A stretch of DNA of 64,000 nucleotides. It comes from Burkholderiaceae bacterium. GTDB lineage: Bacteria; Pseudomonadota; Gammaproteobacteria; Burkholderiales; Burkholderiaceae_C. Shown one piece after another: positions 62,710 to 64,000 of this stretch. Under the pieces are notes generated by a model. That model was not told the DNA's origin. It worked only from the letters and a program-made list of their open reading frames with translations, and did not search any database. The stretch spans positions 434,001 to 498,000 of the forward strand of contig JACKLM010000003.1 of the NCBI GenBank assembly GCA_024235895.1, given 5' to 3'. Made by a program: the position numbers and the translations under genes. Position 1 is the first letter of the stretch; each line of letters opens with the position of its first letter.

Positions 62710-63741
62710 ATGACCTCGCCCTCGACCCCCGATCCACCGTCCCCGGCCGCCGCCGGCGACGCGACGAGGCTGCCCGATCCCGGGCCGCCGCCGCCGGATC
62801 TGCCGCCCGGGCTGGCGCTGCGGGCGCTGCTGTTGACGGCGCTGCTGGGCGCGCTGCTCGTCGGTGCGGTCGTCTACCTGCTCTACGCGCGTGGCGCCTT
62901 CGAGCAGACGCAGCCGCTGGTGCTGGTGGCCGAGGACTCCGAGGGCGTGCGCGTCGGCATGGACCTGAGCTTCGCGGGGTTTCCGGTCGGGCGCGTGCGC
63001 CGCATCACGCTGGGCGAGGACGGCAGCGCGCGCATCCACATCGACGTGCCGGTCGAGGATGCGCGCTGGCTGCGCGAATCGAGCATCTTCGTGCTCTCGC
63101 GCGGGCTGGTCGGCGGCACCTCGCTGCGCGCGTACAGCGGCGTGCTCGACGACCCGCCGCTGCCCCCCGGCGCCGAGCGCCGCGTGCTGGCCGGCGATGC
63201 GACGAGCGAGCTGCCGCAGCTCGTCGCCAGCGCGCGCGAGCTGCTCGACCAGCTCGGCGCGCTGACGCGGCCCGATGCCGACCTCGCGCTCGCGCTGGCC
63301 GAACTGCGGCGCTTCGCCGGACGGCTCAACGGGCCGGGCGGGGCGGTCGGCGCGGCGCTGGGCGACGAGGCCGGTGCCCAGCGCCTGGCCGCAGGGGTCG
63401 AGGGCACGATCGCGCGCGCCGAGGCGCTGCTGGCGCGGATGGACGGCGTCGTCGCGCGCACCGACGCGCGCGTGCTGGGACCGGATGGCGTGCTGCGCGA
63501 CGTGCAAGGCGGTGTCGCCGACCTGCGCGCGCTGCTGGCCGATACGCGCGGCAGCGTCGAGCGGCTGGACGGCCTGCTCGACGAGCTGCGCGGCATCGCC
63601 GGTGACGTCCGCGGCGCGACGGGCGACCTGGACCTGCTGCGCGCCGAGGTCGAGTCCAGCCTGCGGCGGATCGACCACCTGATCGCCGAGGTCAACCGCC
63701 GCTGGCCGTTCGCGCGCGAGACGGAGCTGAAGCTGCCATGA
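62710..63741 (+). CDS. MlaD-family MCE-domain protein
   Basis: A 343-residue protein with a Pro-rich cytosolic N-terminus, one membrane helix (residues about 38-62), an MCE domain (VGMDLSFAGFPVGRVRRITL, SSIFVLSRGLVGGTSLRAYS), and a long C-terminal coiled coil rich in Leu/Asp (residues 170-330). MCE proteins form hexameric lipid channels across the periplasm. The stop overlaps the next gene as ATGA. Confidence 0.93.
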   Translation: MTSPSTPDPPSPAAAGDATRLPDPGPPPPDLPPGLALRALLLTALLGALLVGAVVYLLYARGAFEQTQPLVLVAEDSEGVRVGMDLSFAGFPVGRVRRITLGEDGSARIHIDVPVEDARWLRESSIFVLSRGLVGGTSLRAYSGVLDDPPLPPGAERRVLAGDATSELPQLVASARELLDQLGALTRPDADLALALAELRRFAGRLNGPGGAVGAALGDEAGAQRLAAGVEGTIARAEALLARMDGVVARTDARVLGPDGVLRDVQGGVADLRALLADTRGSVERLDGLLDELRGIAGDVRGATGDLDLLRAEVESSLRRIDHLIAEVNRRWPFARETELKLP

Positions 63742-64000
63742 GGAAACGGACCGGCTCGAGGTTCGGTTTGTCGGCGCTGGCGCTGCTGGCCGGATGCGCC
63801 GGCACCCCGCCGCCGGACTGGGCGCTGGAGGCGCACGGTGCGATGGCGCGCACGCTCGACGCGGCGCTGCAGGGCGACGCGCGGGTCGAGGCGGCCGAGT
63901 TCGAGCGCGCGCGGGCCCAGCTGTCGCGCACCGGCCGGCCCGGGCTGCTCGCGCGTGCCGAGCTGATGCGCTGCGCGGCGCACGTGGCGCGTCTCGACCT
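63738..64000 (+). CDS. Lipoprotein downstream of MCE gene (cut by right edge)
   Basis: The first 87 codons are visible. MRKRTGSRFGLSALALLAGC is a lipoprotein signal with the lipobox LAGC, followed by AGTPPPDWALEAHGAMARTL and a helical Ala/Arg-rich part. The start overlaps the MCE stop (ATGA). It is probably the outer-membrane-facing lipoprotein of this transport operon, but I do not recognise the family, and it does not look like PqiC. Confidence 0.75.
   Translation, partial: MRKRTGSRFGLSALALLAGCAGTPPPDWALEAHGAMARTLDAALQGDARVEAAEFERARAQLSRTGRPGLLARAELMRCAAHVARLD

Overview
The window is about 64 kb of very GC-rich DNA (clearly above 65 % G+C, by eye) from a betaproteobacterium, almost certainly order Burkholderiales. 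The evidence is gene order: DUF3579-(argD-argF)-rpsT-murJ, hda-HAD phosphatase-pcnB-folK, rpsP-rimM-trmD-rplS, and an M48 protease-orn-phhB-rsgA cluster. I cannot fix the genus. It reads as chromosomal core genome. I see no insertion sequence, prophage, CRISPR array, plasmid gene or rRNA, and one tRNA (Asn).

Layout. 1-9 kb: a ThDP enzyme cut by the left edge, divergent from an AraC regulator; a DUF1615 lipoprotein; feoAB ferrous iron uptake behind a Fur-box-like site; an RNase Z-like hydrolase; a lipase-like hydrolase; tRNA-Asn. 9-17 kb: a TonB-dependent receptor behind a TPP riboswitch, which points to thiamin uptake; an Mpo1-like protein; dcd; a YpfJ-type metalloprotease; a family I CoA-transferase with an extra C-terminal domain; then a stretch with helically phased TGATCA sites and two very small genes. 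17-22 kb: a minus-strand operon of a three-part TRAP transporter and an FMN alpha-hydroxy-acid oxidase; dinB. 22-27 kb: a plus-strand operon of a NifS-like desulfurase, a TMADH/dienoyl-CoA-reductase-type flavoenzyme lacking one Fe-S cysteine, an unknown protein, and a zinc-ribbon/MaoC fusion. 27-34 kb: argH divergent from an AlgZ/AlgR-like two-component pair, then argD-argF, with a stray copy of the argF 3' end just downstream; DUF3579; rpsT.

34-48 kb: murJ, sirB1-type gene, hda, HAD phosphatase, pcnB and folK; TM2 and GNAT genes on the other strand; rpsP-rimM-trmD-rplS with a NUDIX gene; cobD-like; rsgA, phhB and an M48 protease on the minus strand. 48-64 kb: orn; a DEAD-box helicase whose end runs antisense into lrgB; the minus-strand run LysR-gluQRS-FKBP-lrgA-lrgB; pirin and wrbA divergent from the LysR gene; MFS exporter; DUF456; YdcF-like; msrA; pdxH; a degenerate MobA-like protein; ChaC; and the start of an MlaE-MlaD lipid transport operon cut by the right edge.

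Genes are tightly packed, with many 4-base stop/start overlaps (ATGA, GTGA, TTGA and probably CTGA), so translational coupling is common. The best leads for something new are the TPP-riboswitch receptor, the desulfurase/flavoenzyme/MaoC operon with its altered iron-sulfur motif, the argF tail remnant whose coding differences from the intact gene are all synonymous, and the phased TGATCA region. All functions are inferred from reading the sequence; no search was run.
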